From: Gaiellasilicea sp963811885
GTDB lineage: Bacteria; Actinomycetota; Thermoleophilia; Gaiellales; Gaiellaceae
DNA: 64,000 bases
Assembly (NCBI GenBank): GCA_963811885.1
Contig: CAWETB010000015.1
Coordinates: forward strand, 744,001-808,000
Reading direction: 5' to 3'
The position numbers were made by a program, and so were the translations under genes. Below are positions 46,305 through 55,006 of the stretch, in pieces (the stretch's first letter is position 1; each line of letters opens with the position of its first letter). A model generated the notes under the pieces. The model was not told where the DNA came from. It saw nothing but the letters and a program-made list of their open reading frames with translations, and made no database searches.

Positions 46305-47993
46305 ATGAGCACCCCCGAACCCGGGCTCGGATGGATCCCGCTCGGCCAGTTGCTGGTCGACGGCGGCATCCTCACCGAGGAACAGCTTCGGCGCGTGCTC
46401 GAGGAGAAGGCCTCCTCGGGCCGGCGCCTCGGCGAGATCGCGGTCTCCCTCGGCTTCACGACCGAGCGGGCGATCGCGGGCGCGCTCGCCGAGCAGTACG
46501 AGCTCGAGTTCGTCGACCTCGACGTCGCCGAGCTCGACAAGCAGGCGATCGCCCTGCTGCCGGAGGAGCTCGCGCGGCGGTACGACGCGCTGCCCCTGCG
46601 CATCCTCGACGACGGCACGCCTCTCCTCGCCGTCACCGACCCGACGAATCTCGCGACCGCCGACGACCTCCGCTTCGCGCTCGGCTCCAGCTTCCGGATC
46701 GCCGTCGCCGAGCGCGGGCAGATCGACGATGCGATCGCGCGGGCGTACCGCCCTTCGCTGCAGCTGATCATCGAGGAAAGCGACGACGCGTCCGACGAGG
46801 AGCGCAGCAACGAGATCAGCACGCTTGCCGCGAGCACGTCGACGGTCACCCTCGTCAACTCGCTGCTGGCGACCGCGCTGGCGGAGGGAGCATCCGACCT
46901 CCACTTCGAGCCGCGGCGCGAGGACATGCTCGTCCGGATTCGCGTCGACGGCGTCATGCGTGAGCTCGCGACCGTGCCGAGGCACATGCAGCAGGCGGTC
47001 ACGAGCCGGCTGAAGATGATGGGCAAGCTCGACATCGCAGACCGCCGCGCGCCGAAGGACGGTCGCCTGGCGGCGTTCTTCGACTCGGGCCGCATCGACA
47101 TGCGGATCGCGGTCGTGGCGACGACGCACGGCGAGCAGGTCGTGCTGCGGATCCTCGGCAGCGGCGGCGACCAGCACCCTTCCATCGCGGGGCTCGAGAT
47201 GGAGCCGTACGCGGAGGCAGCGTTCATCACCGCGATCGAGCAGCCCTACGGCACCGTGATCGTCTGCGGGCCGACCGGCTCGGGCAAGACGACCACGCTC
47301 TACGGCGCGATCGACAACCTGAATCGCAGCGACCGCGTCGTGATGACGATCGAGGATCCGGTCGAGTGGCAGCTCGAGGGCGTCAGCCAGACCGAGGTCG
47401 ACGTCAAGGGCGGTCTCACCTTCGCCAGCGGGCTCCGCACGATCCTCCGCTCCGACCCCGACGTCCTCCTGGTCGGCGAGGTCCGCGACTCGGAGACCGC
47501 GTCGATCGCGATCCAGGCCGCGATGAAAGGACATCTCGTACTCACGTCGCTCTACGCCCACAACGCCGCCAGCGCGATCGCACGCCTGCGCGAGATGGGA
47601 GTCGACGGGTCGATGCTCGCGGGCTCGCTCAACGCGGTCGTCGCGCAGCGCCTCGCGCGCCGGCTCTGCGTCCACTGCCGCCGTGAGTACGCCGCGAACG
47701 CCGAGGAGCTCGGTGTCGCCGACCAGACCATGTCCGACGACGTCCTCCTCTACGCAGCCGTCGGCTGCGCGAAGTGCCACGGCACCGGGTACGTCGGCCG
47801 CGTCGCGCTGCGCGAGGTCATGCCTGTCCACGGCGAGGTGCGGGCGCTGATCGAGAGCTCGGCGGAGGAGATCTTCGCCGCCGCAGTCCGGCAGGGCATG
47901 ACGACGCTTCGGGACGACGGCATGCGTCTCGCGCTCACCGGGGTCTCGTCGGTCGACGAGATCCGTCGCGTCACCGGCATCCGCCTGATCTGA
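46305..47993 (+). CDS. GspE/PilB-type secretion/pilus ATPase
   Basis: A 562-residue assembly ATPase. The N-terminus is a MshEN domain (PLGQLLVDGGILTEEQLRRVLEEK), a fold that binds cyclic di-GMP in relatives. The motor has Walker A GPTGSGKT (322-329), an Asp box, Walker B DPDVLLVGEVRD and a His box region. The tetra-Cys zinc site is CVHC...CAKC. It powers type IV pili or type II secretion in homologues, but no pilin, PilC or secretin gene is next to it. Confidence 0.88.
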   Translation: MSTPEPGLGWIPLGQLLVDGGILTEEQLRRVLEEKASSGRRLGEIAVSLGFTTERAIAGALAEQYELEFVDLDVAELDKQAIALLPEELARRYDALPLRILDDGTPLLAVTDPTNLATADDLRFALGSSFRIAVAERGQIDDAIARAYRPSLQLIIEESDDASDEERSNEISTLAASTSTVTLVNSLLATALAEGASDLHFEPRREDMLVRIRVDGVMRELATVPRHMQQAVTSRLKMMGKLDIADRRAPKDGRLAAFFDSGRIDMRIAVVATTHGEQVVLRILGSGGDQHPSIAGLEMEPYAEAAFITAIEQPYGTVIVCGPTGSGKTTTLYGAIDNLNRSDRVVMTIEDPVEWQLEGVSQTEVDVKGGLTFASGLRTILRSDPDVLLVGEVRDSETASIAIQAAMKGHLVLTSLYAHNAASAIARLREMGVDGSMLAGSLNAVVAQRLARRLCVHCRREYAANAEELGVADQTMSDDVLLYAAVGCAKCHGTGYVGRVALREVMPVHGEVRALIESSAEEIFAAAVRQGMTTLRDDGMRLALTGVSSVDEIRRVTGIRLI

Positions 47994-48012
47994 CGCGTAC
48001 GCTCGTCGCGCC

Positions 48013-49437
48013 ATGGGACGTGCCGTCCTGTCGAAGCTGGTCCCGCCGGGAACGCTGTTGCGCGACCGCCCGTTCGCCCTCTTCTGGGGCGCGCATGCGA
48101 TCTCGGAAGCGGGGTCGCGGATCACGTACGTCGTCGCGCCGATGCTCGTCTACCAGCTGACCGGCTCGGCGCTGGGAACCGGCGTGCTCGCTGGGCTGCA
48201 GGCCGTGCCGTACCTGCTCTTCGGCCTGATCGCGGGCGCGATCGCGGATCGCGCCGACCGGCGCCGCATCATGGTCGGCTGCAACCTGCTCCAGACCGTC
48301 GTCCTGGCGACCGTCCCGATCGCTTCCGCCGCCGGCGTGCTCACCGTCGGGCAGGTCTTCGTCGTGGCCCTCCTCTCGGCGACGCTCTTTGTCTGGTTCG
48401 ACGCGGCCAACTTCGGCGCGCTGCCGCTGATCGCCGGCCGCGACCGGCTCGTCGAGGCCAATGCCGCCGTCTCGGGCGCATCCAGCCTGATCGCCGTTGT
48501 CGGACCGGCGGTCGCCGGCGTCCTGGCGGCGACGATCGGCCCCGCGAACGCGATCGGCCTCGATGCGGTGAGCTACGGGCTCAGCGCGATCGCGCTCCTC
48601 CTCGTCCGGAAGCCGTTCTCGACGCGACACCTCGAGGCGGCGAGCGTCGAGCCGGTCGTCCGCCGACTCGTCGCCGACGTACGCGAAGGCCTCCGTTTCC
48701 TCTGGGGGCATCGGCTCGTGCGTGCGCTGACGCTGCTCGGGTTCGGCATCAGCTTCACGGGCGGCGCGGTAACCGGGCTGACCGTCGTCTACGGCGCTCA
48801 AGCCCTCGACTTGCCGGAGACGGGCGCGAGGATCGGGCTCCTGTTCTCGGCCGCCGCGCTGGGCAGCCTCGCGTCGAGCGTGCTGTTGCCGCGCCTGAAC
48901 CGCCGCTACGCGACCGGTTCGATCACGCTCGCGGGCCTGACCGCTGCCACCGTCGCCGTCGCGGCGCTCGCCTTCGCCACCAACTTCATTGCCGCGCTCG
49001 TCTTCTTCTTCGCCTGGGGTGCGGCGCAGACGCTCGTGATCATCAACGCGATCTCGCTGCGGCAGCGCGTCGCGCCCGATCACCTGCAGAGCAGGGTCAA
49101 CGTCTCGGCCCGGATGATCGCCTGGGGCGGAATGCCGTTCGGCGCGGCGGTCGGCGGCGCGCTCGCCGAGGTCACGTCGATCCAGACGACCTACCTGGTG
49201 ATGGCGCTCGGCGTGGCGATCAGCGCCGCGATCGGGTGGTTCTCACCACTTCCGCGAGCCCGCTATAGGATCCACCCGTGGCCAAACCGAGTCATGAGCT
49301 GCTTCGCGGAGTCCCGCTGTTCGCAGAGGTCGACGACGGCTTCCTCGAGAAGCTGGCCTCCGAGTTCATGTCGCGGACGTACAGGGCCGGGGAGACGCTC
49401 GCCGAGGAGGGCGGATCCGGTCAGACGCTCATCGTGA
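48013..49437 (+). CDS. MFS transporter, C-terminus suspect
   Basis: An efflux-type major facilitator with about 12 membrane helices: FALFWGAHAISEAGSRITYVVAPMLVYQLT, GLIAGAIADRADRRRIMVGCN (motif A), and the second half from LVRALTLLGFGISFTGGA. The open frame continues beyond the last helix (AIGWFSPLPRARYR) and overlaps the next gene by 160 bases with residues of no membrane or MFS character. A TAG in another frame near 49266 is a likely true end, implying one more frame error or a miscalled base there. Confidence 0.75.
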   Translation: MGRAVLSKLVPPGTLLRDRPFALFWGAHAISEAGSRITYVVAPMLVYQLTGSALGTGVLAGLQAVPYLLFGLIAGAIADRADRRRIMVGCNLLQTVVLATVPIASAAGVLTVGQVFVVALLSATLFVWFDAANFGALPLIAGRDRLVEANAAVSGASSLIAVVGPAVAGVLAATIGPANAIGLDAVSYGLSAIALLLVRKPFSTRHLEAASVEPVVRRLVADVREGLRFLWGHRLVRALTLLGFGISFTGGAVTGLTVVYGAQALDLPETGARIGLLFSAAALGSLASSVLLPRLNRRYATGSITLAGLTAATVAVAALAFATNFIAALVFFFAWGAAQTLVIINAISLRQRVAPDHLQSRVNVSARMIAWGGMPFGAAVGGALAEVTSIQTTYLVMALGVAISAAIGWFSPLPRARYRIHPWPNRVMSCFAESRCSQRSTTASSRSWPPSSCRGRTGPGRRSPRRADPVRRSS

Positions 49438-49697
49438 TCGAGACGGGAACTGTCACCGTGACGGTCCACGGCGAGGAAGTCGGCAAACTCGGCCCCGGCG
49501 ACGCCTTCGGGGAGATGTCGCTGGTCGACAGGTCGGCGCGGAGCGCCACCGTCACTGCGGACACGGAAGTGAATGGCTACCAGCTGCCCGTCTGGAGCTT
49601 TCGGCCGCTGATCGAGAGCCACCCCGAAGTGGCGTGGCCGCTCCTGGAAGCACTCGCTCAGCGGGTCCGCGCGGCCGAAGGCCGCGGCACGCAGTAA
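49278..49697 (+). CDS. Cyclic-nucleotide-binding (cNMP) domain protein
   Basis: A 139-residue protein made almost only of a cNMP-binding beta-roll: GVPLFAEVDDGFLEKLASEF, YRAGETLAEEGGSGQTLIVIETGTVTV, GPGDAFGEMSLVDRSARSATVTA. The phosphate-binding cassette FGEMSLVDRSARSATV is near the consensus. There is no C-terminal DNA-binding domain, so it is a stand-alone sensor or partner protein, not a CRP-type regulator. Start GTG 49278. Confidence 0.83.
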   Translation: MAKPSHELLRGVPLFAEVDDGFLEKLASEFMSRTYRAGETLAEEGGSGQTLIVIETGTVTVTVHGEEVGKLGPGDAFGEMSLVDRSARSATVTADTEVNGYQLPVWSFRPLIESHPEVAWPLLEALAQRVRAAEGRGTQ

Positions 49698-49707
49698 CCG
49701 GCGCGAC

Positions 49708-49902
49708 CTAGGGCACTCGGCAGACGATCTTGCCCTGGTAGGGCGCGGTGCTGGACGACGCGTCCGTGTCCGTCACCAGGCACGTCCCGTACTTCGTTTC
49801 GATCGTCTCGCCGACCACGGGAAGCTGCGGCAACTCGACGTCCTCGAAGTCTTCCCAGGTGGGCGCTTCGATCTTGATCAGGAACCGTTTGATGGGCCAC
49901 AT
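49708..49902 (-). CDS. Small conserved-looking protein
   Basis: A 64-residue protein beginning MWPIKRFLIKIEAPTWEDFEDVELPQLPVVGETIE and ending GKIVCRVP. The mix of charged and hydrophobic residues looks like a small beta domain, as in response or tudor-like folds. No family is recognised. The nearby GATCTTGATCAGG-type sequence has no special meaning that I can see. It is convergent with the cNMP protein. Confidence 0.5.
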   Translation of the reverse strand: MWPIKRFLIKIEAPTWEDFEDVELPQLPVVGETIETKYGTCLVTDTDASSSTAPYQGKIVCRVP

Positions 49903-50023
49903 GATGCATGGCGAGGTAGCCCACTGCCCTAGCCACCCCCCATCGCAAGACGTCACGCAATGGAAGAACGCTCCACGCCCCTCCGTCTAGCTGACTCAGG
50001 CAGGGGTCAGCAGGAGGAGCAAC

Positions 50024-50500
50024 ATGTCGTATCCCAAAAAGCACCGGTGGTTCGGCCGGATGGCGCTCGGGCTCGCAGTCGCGTCAGTGATGTTCGTCGG
50101 TCGCGCCTCCGTCGCCCCGGCGAAGATGGACCCCGGCACACACGGCTCCGGCCACGTGAAGGCCGGCGGTTGGTCGGGAATGGTCGATCTCGAGTCGGGC
50201 ATCCCCCAGTCGGCGGGGATCCCGCTCGGCGACGACGAGCTCATCGACGGGCAGGCCGTCGGGGTGATCCCGTACCTCTCGCACGGAATCCTGACGCAGG
50301 ACGAGGCGGACGCAACCGCGCAGACGAACGGCGATCCGTATCGCACCGACGTCAACGTCCGGCCCGGCGAGTCGCTCGGAGGCCCCGACGGCGGGCCGGC
50401 CGCGCCGCGCCCCGCACTCGAGTCCAAGGACACGCGCGCCAAGGCCGACACGCAGGCAGACATCGAGCGCATGCGGCGGATCTGGACCGACCGGGACTGA
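50024..50500 (+). CDS. Secreted protein of unknown function
   Basis: A 158-residue protein with a signal peptide or anchor (RMALGLAVASVMFVGRASVAPAKM) and a mature part rich in Gly, Asp and Pro (SGHVKAGGWSGMVDLESGIPQSAGIPLGDDELIDGQAVGVIPYLSHGILTQDEADATAQ). AGGAGG lies five to six bases upstream of ATG. A terminator follows. I see no catalytic motif. Confidence 0.65.
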   Translation: MSYPKKHRWFGRMALGLAVASVMFVGRASVAPAKMDPGTHGSGHVKAGGWSGMVDLESGIPQSAGIPLGDDELIDGQAVGVIPYLSHGILTQDEADATAQTNGDPYRTDVNVRPGESLGGPDGGPAAPRPALESKDTRAKADTQADIERMRRIWTDRD

Positions 50501-50520
50501 CCGACATCGGCAGCGATGTG

Positions 50521-50546
50521 AAAGCGGGCTCGCAAGGGCCCGCTTT
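50521..50546 (+). terminator. Intrinsic terminator after the secreted protein gene
   Basis: AAAGCGGGC (50521-50529) and GCCCGCTTT (50538-50546) pair perfectly around an eight-base loop, and TCTCAT follows. It lies 21 bases after the stop codon. Confidence 0.8.
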
Positions 50547-50596
50547 CTCATGGGGCGGGTGGGCTCGGCCGATTGCGGTGGGAGAGAATCGTCGAC

Positions 50597-51259
50597 ATGG
50601 CGCTGCTGACGTGGGCCGACCTGTCGTGGGACGAGTTCGTCGAGGGGCTCGAGGGCTACCGGGACCACTTCTCCGGCAAGAGTCGAGAGGACGAGACGTA
50701 TGTCGGGTGCCTCACGTTGATGGAGGGCAGACCTTTGCAGGCCCGTGCGGAAGGACGCGAGCTCGTTGACTTCCTCAATCGGTGGGCATGCCGGCTTTCC
50801 TCAGTCAAGACGCCCGGCTTGATCGCCGGCTGGGCCCACGATCACATGACCCGCCTCGAGCAGTTCGAGCCGCTCACCATTCTGGACGCGGAGCTGCCTG
50901 ATCACGCTGACGAACTCGGTTCCCTCCACGACGACCTCATCGCCTACGTGAAGGCGGGTGGTGTTCTCAACATGAGCGACGCCGCTGCGTCGAAGACCCT
51001 TCACATGCTCATCCCCGACCTCTTCGTCATGTGGGACAAGGAGATCAAGCGCTCAGCCCCTGGAGGGTACGGCGCGTACCAGCGCCAGATGCACGAGCTC
51101 GCCCGACGACTCGCCGCCGAGACCGGAGTGCCCATTGGCGAGGTCGAACCGCAGCTGCAACGGCGACTCGGCTACCGAGCCCGCAAGCCGTTGACCAAGT
51201 ACCTCGATGAGTACAACTGGTTCGAGGCCGTCGGCCGAGATCAGCTCGCTCGCCGCTAG
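50597..51259 (+). CDS. Unfamiliar protein beside tRNA-Gly
   Basis: A 220-residue soluble, mostly helical protein (MALLTWADLSWDEFVEGLEGYRDHF; RWACRLSSVKTPGLIAGWAHDHM; AAASKTLHMLIPDLFVMWDKEIKRSA; ARKPLTKYLDEYNWFEAVGR). The KTLHMLIPDLFVMWDxxI segment resembles a motif in uncharacterised proteins that often turn up in variable regions. Codon use includes more AT-ending codons than neighbours. It sits alone between a terminator and tRNA-Gly, a common insertion point for transferred genes, but no integrase or att repeat was seen. Confidence 0.6.
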   Translation: MALLTWADLSWDEFVEGLEGYRDHFSGKSREDETYVGCLTLMEGRPLQARAEGRELVDFLNRWACRLSSVKTPGLIAGWAHDHMTRLEQFEPLTILDAELPDHADELGSLHDDLIAYVKAGGVLNMSDAAASKTLHMLIPDLFVMWDKEIKRSAPGGYGAYQRQMHELARRLAAETGVPIGEVEPQLQRRLGYRARKPLTKYLDEYNWFEAVGRDQLARR

Positions 51260-51298
51260 GGACCGGAGAACCGCTGTTTCAGCGGGTCTCTGAGAGAA

Positions 51299-51371
51299 GC
51301 GGATGATGGGACTCGAACCCACGACCTTCTGCATGGCAAGCAGACGCTCTAGCCAACTGAGCTACATCCGC
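51299..51371 (-). tRNA. tRNA-Gly (GCC)
   Basis: A full cloverleaf on the minus strand. Acceptor GCGGATG pairs with CATCCGC, the D arm has AGCTCAGTTGGCTAGAGC, the anticodon loop TTGCCAT gives GCC, and the T loop is TTCGAGT. No CCA is encoded. Confidence 0.92.
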
Positions 51372-51414
51372 GTGGGCCGCCAGTATAGCCGCGGTCGCGG
51401 CGTCCTCGGACCGC

Positions 51415-51816
51415 TCAGCCGGCGGCGTCGAGCGCGTCGTTGACGAGCTTGTCTGCGAGCTTGTTGTGCTCCCGGCGCACTGCCGTATACGAGACCGAGC
51501 CGATCTCGCGCGCCAGCCGACCAGCTCGGAGCGAGAGCTCGCGGAGCGCCTCGTTCTTGACCTTGTACTCGCCGCGCATCTGCTTGACCATCAGCTCCGA
51601 GTCGGACACGACCTCGAGGTCGGTGATGCCGAGCTCGCGCGCCTTCTCGAGCCCGCCGATCAGGGCGCTGTACTCGGCGACGTTGTTCGTCGCGACGCCG
51701 ATCGCCTCGCCGTGGGCGGCGAGGACGTCGCCGTGCTCGTCGTGGAGCACGTACGCGAAGGCGGCCGGACCGGGGTTGCCGCGGGCGCCGCCGTCGGTGT
51801 ACAGCCTCGCCCTCAC
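51415..51816 (-). CDS. Ribonuclease HI-like protein
   Basis: A 133-residue RNase H fold nuclease, which cuts RNA in RNA-DNA hybrids. Acidic active-site residues are D8 (LYTDGGARGNPG), E48 (NNVAEYSAL), D72 (VVSDSELMVKQM) and a C-terminal Asp (NKLADKLVNDALD). It is the short actinobacterial/archaeal-type form. GTG start overlaps the upstream stop as GTGA. Confidence 0.88.
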   Translation of the reverse strand: MRARLYTDGGARGNPGPAAFAYVLHDEHGDVLAAHGEAIGVATNNVAEYSALIGGLEKARELGITDLEVVSDSELMVKQMRGEYKVKNEALRELSLRAGRLAREIGSVSYTAVRREHNKLADKLVNDALDAAG

Positions 51817-52133
51817 AGGGTGTGCAGCGGGTAGAGGTCGAATGCGACCTCCTCGTAGGGGTGCGCCCCGCGGAGAGCGTCGACCGCCGCCGCGAGCGAC
51901 GACTCGGGCACAACGATCTCGACGCGGTACTCCTCGACGTGCTCCTCCGCCCCGACACCGCCGACCGCGGGCTCGGCGCCCTCGCGGGCGAGGAACGTGC
52001 CGGTGCCCCTCGTGTACCAGGAGCAGCGCTCGTAGTCGCCGATGACGCCGCCTCCCGCGGCGAAGACCGCCTCACGGGTCGCGTCCCGGGACTCCTCGGG
52101 GACGAAATAGACGAGCTTGAGCAGGCGGCTCAG
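51813..52133 (-). CDS. NIF3/YqfO-like small protein
   Basis: A 106-residue protein. LVYFVPEESRDATREAVFAAGGGVIGDYERCSWYTRGTGTFLAREGAEPAVG, then EEYRVEIVVPESSLAAAVDALRGAHPYEEVAFDLYPL is the well-known small domain inserted in, or separate from, NIF3/YqfO proteins. It resembles CutA1 in fold and may sense small molecules; the function is not known. The only start before YFVPEE is CTG at 52133, overlapping the aldehyde dehydrogenase stop as CTGA. Confidence 0.78.
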   Translation of the reverse strand: MSRLLKLVYFVPEESRDATREAVFAAGGGVIGDYERCSWYTRGTGTFLAREGAEPAVGGVGAEEHVEEYRVEIVVPESSLAAAVDALRGAHPYEEVAFDLYPLHTL

Positions 52134-53632
52134 GGCTGCTCGACGTTGTCGATCTGCGCGCGCTGCAGCTTGCCGGAGTAGTCGACGTAGACCGACTTCC
52201 ACTCCGTGAAGACGTCGAGCGCCGCCTGGCCGGCCTCGCGGTGGCCGTTGCCGGTGTCCTTGGTGCCGCCGAAGGGCAGGTGCACCTCGGCGCCGGTCGT
52301 GCCGGCGTTGATGTACGTGATCCCCGTCTGCAGGTCGCGCATCGCGCGGAACGCCTTGTTCACGTCGCGGGTGAAGATCGAGGACGAGAGGCCGTAGCGG
52401 ATCCCGTTCGTGACCTGGAGCGCCTCGTCGAAGCTCTTGACCGGGATCAGCGCGGTCGTCGGGCCGAAGATCTCCTCCTGGGCGATCCGCATCTGCGGGT
52501 CGACGTCGGCGAAGATCGTCGGCCGGTAGAAGAAGCCCTTGCCGAGATCGCCGTCCGTCGCCTGCTCGCCGCCGGTGAGGAGCTTCGCGCCCTCGTCGGA
52601 GCCGATGCCCGTGTAGGAGTGGATCTTGTCGAGCGCCTCGCGGTTGATCACCGGGCCGAGGTCGGTCTCGGGATCCCAGCCGGGGCCGATCCGCATCTTC
52701 TCGGCGCGCTCGACCAGGCGCGTCTGCAGCTCGCCGTAGACCGCCTCGTGCACGATCACGCGGCTCGCCGCCGTGCAGCGCTGGCCGGAGGTGCCGAACG
52801 CCGACCAGAGGATCCCCTCGACGGCGAGCTCGAGGTCGGCGTCGTCCATGACGATGATCCCGTTCTTGCCGCCGAGCTCGAGGTGGACATGCTTGAGCCC
52901 GTCCGCGCCGGCCTTGGTCACGGCGATCCCGGTCTCACGGGAACCGGTGAAGGTGATGATCGGGACGTCGGGGTGGCGGACGAGCCGGTCGCCGGCCTCC
53001 TCGCCGAAGCCGTGGACGAGGTTGACGGCGCCGTCCGGCAGCCCCGCCTCCCCGAGCAGCTCGATGAAGCGCTCGGCCAGCAGCGGCGTGTCCTCGGCGG
53101 GCTTGAGCACGACGGTGTTCCCGGCGACGAGCGCCGGCGCGAGCTTCCAGGCCGGGATCGCGATCGGGAAGTTCCAGGGCGTGATCGCGCCGACGACCCC
53201 GACGGGCATCCGCACGGACATCTGGAACTTGTCGCGCAGCTCCGACGGGGTCGTGTGGCCGAAGAGGCGACGGCCCTCGCCGGCCATGTAGATCGACATG
53301 TCGATCGCTTCCTGGACGTCGCCGCCTGCCTCCGCGAGCACCTTGCCCATCTCGCGGCTCATCAGCTCGGTCAGCTCGTCCTTCTGCTCCTCCAGCAACC
53401 GCGCGAAGCGGAAGAGCACGTTGCCGCGCTCGGGGGCGGGCACGAGGCGCCACTCCTCGAACGCGGCCTTGGCCGCGGCGACCGCGCGGTCGACGTCTTC
53501 GGCCGTGGAGCGCGGGAAGGTCCCGAGCGTCTCACCGGTCGCGGGAACCTTCGACTCGAACGTCTCGCCGGAGGCTGCGTCCGTCCACTCACCGCCGACG
53601 TAGTTCTTGAACTGCTCCGCTGCGACCGCCAT
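52130..53632 (-). CDS. NAD(P)-dependent aldehyde dehydrogenase
   Basis: A 500-residue enzyme oxidising aldehydes to acids. It has PWNFPIAIPAWK (N154), LELGGKNGIIVMDDADL (E252), GQRCTAASR (C286 nucleophile) and EEIFGPTTALIPV. The semialdehyde-type features (GKVLAEAGGDVQEAIDMSIYMAGEGRRLFGHTTPSE) suggest a 2-aminoadipate semialdehyde, benzaldehyde or glyceraldehyde-3-phosphate-like substrate rather than acetaldehyde. It heads the NIF3-like/RNase H run. Confidence 0.9.
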   Translation of the reverse strand: MAVAAEQFKNYVGGEWTDAASGETFESKVPATGETLGTFPRSTAEDVDRAVAAAKAAFEEWRLVPAPERGNVLFRFARLLEEQKDELTELMSREMGKVLAEAGGDVQEAIDMSIYMAGEGRRLFGHTTPSELRDKFQMSVRMPVGVVGAITPWNFPIAIPAWKLAPALVAGNTVVLKPAEDTPLLAERFIELLGEAGLPDGAVNLVHGFGEEAGDRLVRHPDVPIITFTGSRETGIAVTKAGADGLKHVHLELGGKNGIIVMDDADLELAVEGILWSAFGTSGQRCTAASRVIVHEAVYGELQTRLVERAEKMRIGPGWDPETDLGPVINREALDKIHSYTGIGSDEGAKLLTGGEQATDGDLGKGFFYRPTIFADVDPQMRIAQEEIFGPTTALIPVKSFDEALQVTNGIRYGLSSSIFTRDVNKAFRAMRDLQTGITYINAGTTGAEVHLPFGGTKDTGNGHREAGQAALDVFTEWKSVYVDYSGKLQRAQIDNVEQP

Positions 53633-53667
53633 CTCGGGCCGCAGTGTAGTCAGTAGTGTCGGGGACG

Positions 53668-54162
53668 ATGCGGATCGCTCTGCTTGCCGGCGCTGTCGCG
53701 GTCGTCGTGCTCGTCGCCGTGGTCGTCGTCGGCCTGCGGCTGACCGGCGACGACGAGCCCGACTGGGCGGCTGAAGCAACAACGGCCTGTGAGCGAGCGC
53801 TCGGCCGCGGGCGCGACCTCGCCGTCTCCGGCGCGACGATCAGACCGGTGGAGCGGCAAGTGGTGGAGGTCTTCGCGGGCTCTACCGAGATCGAGGCCGA
53901 CCTGCTCTCGGAACTCGAGGCGCTGCCCCGTCCGCCCGCGGACGCCGAGGAGATCGAGCAGGTCCTCGCAGTCGTCGCCGACTCCCACCGGGACGACCTC
54001 GCCGTGCTGGCGCAGCTGCGCCGGAGCTTCGACCGCGGCGTCTTCGAGCGCCGCGTCAACGAGACGATCCCCGTCCTTGACGACCTGCGCTCGCGCTTCA
54101 CCGCGCTCGGAGCGACCGGCTGCGTGAGCTACTACGACCCGGCCTCGTACGCCGTCGGCTGA
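53668..54162 (+). CDS. Membrane-anchored protein of unknown function
   Basis: About 164 residues: an N-terminal membrane anchor (IALLAGAVAVVVLVAVVVVGLRL) and an exported helical domain with two Cys (TTACERALGRG; ATGCVSYYDPA) that might be disulfide-linked. Charged heptad-like helices (LDDLRSRFTAL) suggest a coiled bundle. ATG 53668 is chosen; GTG 53656 is possible. It ends adjacent to the convergent protease. Confidence 0.6.
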   Translation: MRIALLAGAVAVVVLVAVVVVGLRLTGDDEPDWAAEATTACERALGRGRDLAVSGATIRPVERQVVEVFAGSTEIEADLLSELEALPRPPADAEEIEQVLAVVADSHRDDLAVLAQLRRSFDRGVFERRVNETIPVLDDLRSRFTALGATGCVSYYDPASYAVG

Positions 54163-54954
54163 TCAGCAGCGCCGCAGCGAGCCGCAGAGGCGGGAGATCG
54201 GGACCGCGAAGTTGAGGTTCTGGGCGCCGCCGGCGACAAGGACGCCGACGACGTGGCCCTTCCGGTCGACGGCGGGGCCGCCCGAGTTACCCGGGTTCGC
54301 CGCTGCGTCGGTCTGGATCTCCTTCGGCCGCACGCGGCTGACGACGCCGCTCGTGACGGTGCCGCCGAGCCCGTAGGGGCTGCCGATCAGGAGGAGCGCG
54401 TCGCCGACCCGCGGCTTGTTCGCCTGCGGCTTCTGCCAGAGCGCCTTCGCGCCGATCGGCTTTCCCTCGACGCGCAGGACGGCGAGATCGCGGCCGCGGT
54501 CGCGCTTGACGACCTCGGCCTGCCAGGAGCCGTTGTTGCGCTCGAGCAGCACCTGCTGGCCGACCTCGGAGACGACGTGAGCGGCGGTGACGACGTAGAG
54601 CTGGTCGTCCTGTGTCCAGCCGGCGAAGCCGGCGCCGAGCCCCTCGTCCGTCTTGACCGTGAAGACGCTCTTGAGCACGCGCGCGGCGAGCGGTGCGATC
54701 CCCTGGTCCTTCTCGCGCAGCTTGGTCTCCGAGGTCTTCAGCCGGCCGGCGAGCGCCTCGTCGGAGAGCCGGAACTCCTCCAGCCGGCCCTCGAGCTCGC
54801 GCACGTCGGTCTCGAGCAGGTCGACCTGCATGCTCTGCTCGCGCACCGAGGCGACCGCGAAGAGCGAGATGCCGATTGCGGCGACGACCGCGAGCCCTGC
54901 GACGACGACCGGCAGCGAGATCGTCCGGCGGGACTCGTACTCGTCGTAAGACAT
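54163..54954 (-). CDS. Membrane-anchored trypsin-like serine protease
   Basis: A 263-residue HtrA/trypsin-family protein. A transmembrane anchor (14-35) and a coiled-coil stalk (about 42-85) precede a chymotrypsin fold with catalytic triad H126 (TAAHVV), D156 (RDLAVLRV) and S224 (GNSGGPAV). No PDZ domain follows, so it is shorter than DegP. It probably acts outside the membrane in protein quality control or signalling. Confidence 0.87.
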   Translation of the reverse strand: MSYDEYESRRTISLPVVVAGLAVVAAIGISLFAVASVREQSMQVDLLETDVRELEGRLEEFRLSDEALAGRLKTSETKLREKDQGIAPLAARVLKSVFTVKTDEGLGAGFAGWTQDDQLYVVTAAHVVSEVGQQVLLERNNGSWQAEVVKRDRGRDLAVLRVEGKPIGAKALWQKPQANKPRVGDALLLIGSPYGLGGTVTSGVVSRVRPKEIQTDAAANPGNSGGPAVDRKGHVVGVLVAGGAQNLNFAVPISRLCGSLRRC

Positions 54955-55006
54955 ACGACGAATCTCGGCGGGGGACCACCGCGGTCGTCCCCCGAACGAG
55001 GGATGC

